7,613 bases of DNA from Deltaproteobacteria bacterium (GTDB lineage: Bacteria; Desulfobacterota; Desulfarculia; Adiutricales; Adiutricaceae), in NCBI GenBank assembly GCA_031257955.1, contig JAIRNQ010000361.1, positions 1-7,613 on the forward strand, written 5' to 3'. The notes beneath the pieces are model-generated. The model searched no databases and had not been told where the DNA came from. It worked only from the letters and a program-made list of their open reading frames with translations. The translations under genes were made by a program, and so were the position numbers. Shown one piece after another: positions 5,654-7,613 of the stretch. Every line of letters begins with the position of its first letter. The stretch's first letter is position 1.

Positions 5654-6673
5654 GTGGCGCGAAAAATTCTCATTTCCGACAAATTAGAGTCCATTTGCCC
5701 CGATATCCTTACCCGCCGGGGCTTTGAAGTGGACCAAAAGAGCTCTCTTAGCCCGGTCGAATTGGCCGCGGCCATCGGCGACTACGCCGGGCTTATCGTC
5801 CGCTCGGCCACCAGAGTTACGGCCGAGGTCTTGGAGAAAGGCGCGGCCGGGGAGCTTAAGATCGTCGGCCGGGCCGGGGCCGGCCTAGACAACGTCGACG
5901 CCCAAGCCGCCCAGCGGCTGGGGATTAAGGTGGTTAACACCCCGGGCCTTAACGCCAACGCCGTGGCCGAGCTGACGGTGGCCCTTATGATAACCCTCGC
6001 CCGGAACCTCTGGCCGGCCATGGAATCGATGAAATCCGGCCGCTGGGAAAAGAAGGGCCTGGCCGGACGCGAGATTGCCGGAAAAACCTTGGGCCTTCTG
6101 GGCTTGGGGGCGGTGGGTAAGCTGGTGGCGGCCAAGGGTCGGGCCCTGGGCCTTAAGGTTTTGGCCCACGATCCGATAATAACCAAAGAGGCCATCGAGG
6201 CGGCCGGGGCCGGGAGCGTCACCTTTCAGGATCTCTTCCAAAGCGCCGACTATCTCTCGCTCCACCTGCCCAAAACGCCGGAAACGGAAAACATAGTTAA
6301 CTCCGAGACCCTTTCGCTCATGAAACCCAGCGCCTTCCTCATAAATTGCGCCCGCGGGGGCCTGGTCGACGAGGCCGCCCTTTACGAAGCCCTCAGCCAA
6401 AAGCGCTTGGCCGGGGCGGCCACCGACGTCTTCGCCAAGGAACCGCCGGATCCCGCGCCCCTCATGGCCCTGCCCAATTTCGTGGCCATCCCCCACTTGG
6501 GGGCCTCCACCGAGGAGGCCCAGTTGGCCGTGGCCGAGAAAGTGGCCCACCTGATTGCCGATTTCCTCTCCGATAACCCTTCGGCCTCCCCAACTTCCCC
6601 GGCCGGCCCGTCCCCCTCGGCCGGCCCGTCCCCCTCGGCCGGCCCGGCCGAACCCGGCGGCCGGGCGGTCTGA
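5654..6673 (+). CDS. serA: D-3-phosphoglycerate dehydrogenase, short form without ACT domain
   Basis: A 339-residue cytoplasmic NAD-dependent D-2-hydroxyacid dehydrogenase. It oxidises 3-phosphoglycerate to 3-phosphohydroxypyruvate, the committing step of serine synthesis. The substrate-binding domain (about 1-98 and 285-312) flanks the Rossmann domain, which has Gly150, Gly152 and Gly155 (GLGAVG). Catalytic residues are complete: Arg234 (NCARGGLVDE), Glu263 (DVFAKEPP) and His281 (PHLGAST). Long bacterial SerA (about 530 residues) continues into allosteric-substrate-binding and ACT domains. Here the protein ends after the catalytic unit in a Ser/Pro/Ala/Gly tail made by an 18-bp repeat. The tail has no frameshift signature and the next gene starts four bases later, so no remnant regulatory domain follows. 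Specificity for phosphoglycerate is inferred from the adjacent serC and from family resemblance; another 2-hydroxyacid dehydrogenase is less likely. GTG 5654 is chosen on its GGAGG site; GTG 5630 would add eight residues. Confidence 0.92.
   Translation: MARKILISDKLESICPDILTRRGFEVDQKSSLSPVELAAAIGDYAGLIVRSATRVTAEVLEKGAAGELKIVGRAGAGLDNVDAQAAQRLGIKVVNTPGLNANAVAELTVALMITLARNLWPAMESMKSGRWEKKGLAGREIAGKTLGLLGLGAVGKLVAAKGRALGLKVLAHDPIITKEAIEAAGAGSVTFQDLFQSADYLSLHLPKTPETENIVNSETLSLMKPSAFLINCARGGLVDEAALYEALSQKRLAGAATDVFAKEPPDPAPLMALPNFVAIPHLGASTEEAQLAVAEKVAHLIADFLSDNPSASPTSPAGPSPSAGPSPSAGPAEPGGRAV
6601..6649. repeat. 18-bp tandem repeat in the serA 3' end
   Basis: Two exact 18-base units (6601-6618, 6619-6636) and a partial third (from 6637) begin with GGCCGGCCCG. 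They encode a six-residue Ala/Gly/Pro/Ser repeat (AGPSPS) that forms most of the C-terminal tail. The period keeps frame, so copy number could vary without breaking the protein. Confidence 0.88.
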
Positions 6674-6677
6674 ACCG

Positions 6678-7613
6678 GTGGCGGCGTTCTGGGCCATCTG
6701 CCTGGCCGCCCTGACCTTGGCGATCCCGCCCGACGCGGGGCCGCCCCGTCCCATATTCGACGGGACGCCCAGCCCGACCTTCGTTAGCCCCGATCGAATA
6801 ACCCCCCCAAAATATCCCAGCCTCCACGGACGCCGCTCGGAGGTCTACGACCGGGCCGTTTCTTTCATTCGCGAGGAGCGCTACGCCGAAGCCCTGGCCC
6901 TGATCCGCAAGCAGCCCCGGGAGATCCGCGAATGGCCGGGGGTCTGGGCCCTGGAAGCCGGGCTTGTCTCCAGTTCCGATCCCAGCCGGGCCTTGGAAAT
7001 CTACTACAAAATCATCAACCAAAAAATTCGGGATCGCCACTGGGCCCGGGCCCTGGCCGGTTACCGCCTGATCCTGGAACGCCTCTCGGCCCAGGGCGAC
7101 TACGGGGCCCGGGCCAAGCTCATCCGGGCTTTGGGCTTGGAGTGGCGAAACGACGAGGCCCGGGCCATCGTCGAGGCCACTCTGGCCGAGCCGGGCGTCC
7201 CGGAAGAGATCCGCACCGAACTACAATCTTTTGGGGCGGTTTTGGCCTTGCGGGTGGGGGACTTTCAGGCGGCCGACGCCTTTTGGCGGGACCGGACCGA
7301 TCTAAGTTCGCTCCGCTGGCTATCGACCCTAAGGCTCAGGGAAGGCAAGTTCTCCGAGGCGGCCGCCGCCCGGACCCAGGTGGCCGCCGCCCTAAAAGGC
7401 CAACGCCGCCGCCGGGAACAGGCCCGGGCCCTGGACATCATGGTTAAGGGCGGCTTAAGCTCGCTGGCCGAGGATCTGTTGGCCAAAAACCCGGATCTGC
7501 GCTCGGCCGTCCCGGACTGGAACTACCGCCTGGGGCTGGTGAGCCTCATCGACGGGAAGCCCGACAAGGCCCTGGCCTACTTTACGGCCGAGAGCCAACG
7601 CAAAGGGGCCAAC
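6678..7613 (+). CDS. Probable exported helical-repeat (TPR-like) protein, truncated at the window end
   Basis: The frame is open for 312 codons from GTG 6678 to the last base, with the high third-position G/C seen in the neighbouring genes. Residues 4-16 are hydrophobic (FWAICLAALTLAI) followed by a Pro-rich linker to about residue 50, consistent with a signal peptide, though the usual N-terminal positive charges are missing. From about residue 55 the protein is helical with TPR/SEL1-like pairs such as RYAEALALIRKQP and, near 285-310, YRLGLVSLIDGKPDKALAYF. This resembles the N-terminal superhelix of periplasmic soluble lytic transglycosylases or other TPR proteins. No catalytic domain is reached, so no function is assigned. 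The gap to serA is four bases and the ribosome-binding site is weak, suggesting read-through from the serC-serA operon. The start codon is uncertain. Confidence 0.72.
   Translation, partial: MAAFWAICLAALTLAIPPDAGPPRPIFDGTPSPTFVSPDRITPPKYPSLHGRRSEVYDRAVSFIREERYAEALALIRKQPREIREWPGVWALEAGLVSSSDPSRALEIYYKIINQKIRDRHWARALAGYRLILERLSAQGDYGARAKLIRALGLEWRNDEARAIVEATLAEPGVPEEIRTELQSFGAVLALRVGDFQAADAFWRDRTDLSSLRWLSTLRLREGKFSEAAAARTQVAAALKGQRRRREQARALDIMVKGGLSSLAEDLLAKNPDLRSAVPDWNYRLGLVSLIDGKPDKALAYFTAESQRKGAN

Noticed and set aside
5885..6754. Long minus-strand open frame opposite serA
   Set aside because: It is antisense to a catalytic-motif-complete dehydrogenase. Its Gly/Arg-rich stretch is the reverse of the 18-bp repeat.

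Overview
The window is a GC-rich stretch of bacterial chromosome with four complete genes and one truncated gene, all on the + strand. Proteins, gene order and strong third-position G/C suggest a member of the Desulfobacterota (former Deltaproteobacteria). That assignment rests on protein style and on the pairing of xerD with a DHH-CBS-nucleotidyltransferase gene; there is no rRNA or other marker to confirm it. I see no tRNA, rRNA, CRISPR array, transposase or prophage.

Layout. Bases 1-384 hold no convincing gene. They contain an imperfect ~50-bp direct repeat and a 12-bp tandem repeat running up to the tyrosine recombinase xerD (385-1278). The xerD stop codon lies in a tandemly duplicated hairpin. 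Next is a 946-residue fusion (1357-4197) of a DHH phosphoesterase, two CBS domains and a class II tRNA/poly(A) nucleotidyltransferase. A 310-base gap (4198-4507) carries the best promoter in the window, with an A-rich upstream element, and a long structured 5' leader. It is followed by serC (4508-5590), then a short-form serA (5654-6673). Four bases after serA begins an exported helical-repeat protein that runs off the end of the window (6678-7613).

How the genes work together. SerA and SerC catalyse the first two steps of serine synthesis (3-phosphoglycerate to 3-phosphohydroxypyruvate to O-phosphoserine). They appear to be co-transcribed from the promoter at 4270-4298. SerA has a complete catalytic core but lacks the C-terminal regulatory domains of long-form enzymes and ends in a Ser/Pro/Ala/Gly repeat. 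Classical serine feedback through an ACT domain is therefore unlikely. The structured serC leader and the weak serC ribosome-binding site are plausible places for control at the RNA level instead; this link is inference. XerD and the fusion protein are housekeeping functions (chromosome dimer resolution; RNA 3'-end maturation or tailing). They form a separate unit with no visible mechanistic link to serine synthesis.

The most interesting material is non-coding or at gene edges: the serC leader, the 13-bp perfect inverted repeat whose loop is the serC stop codon, the duplicated hairpin at the xerD stop, and tandem repeats at the ends of several coding regions. No wholly new multi-gene system is evident.
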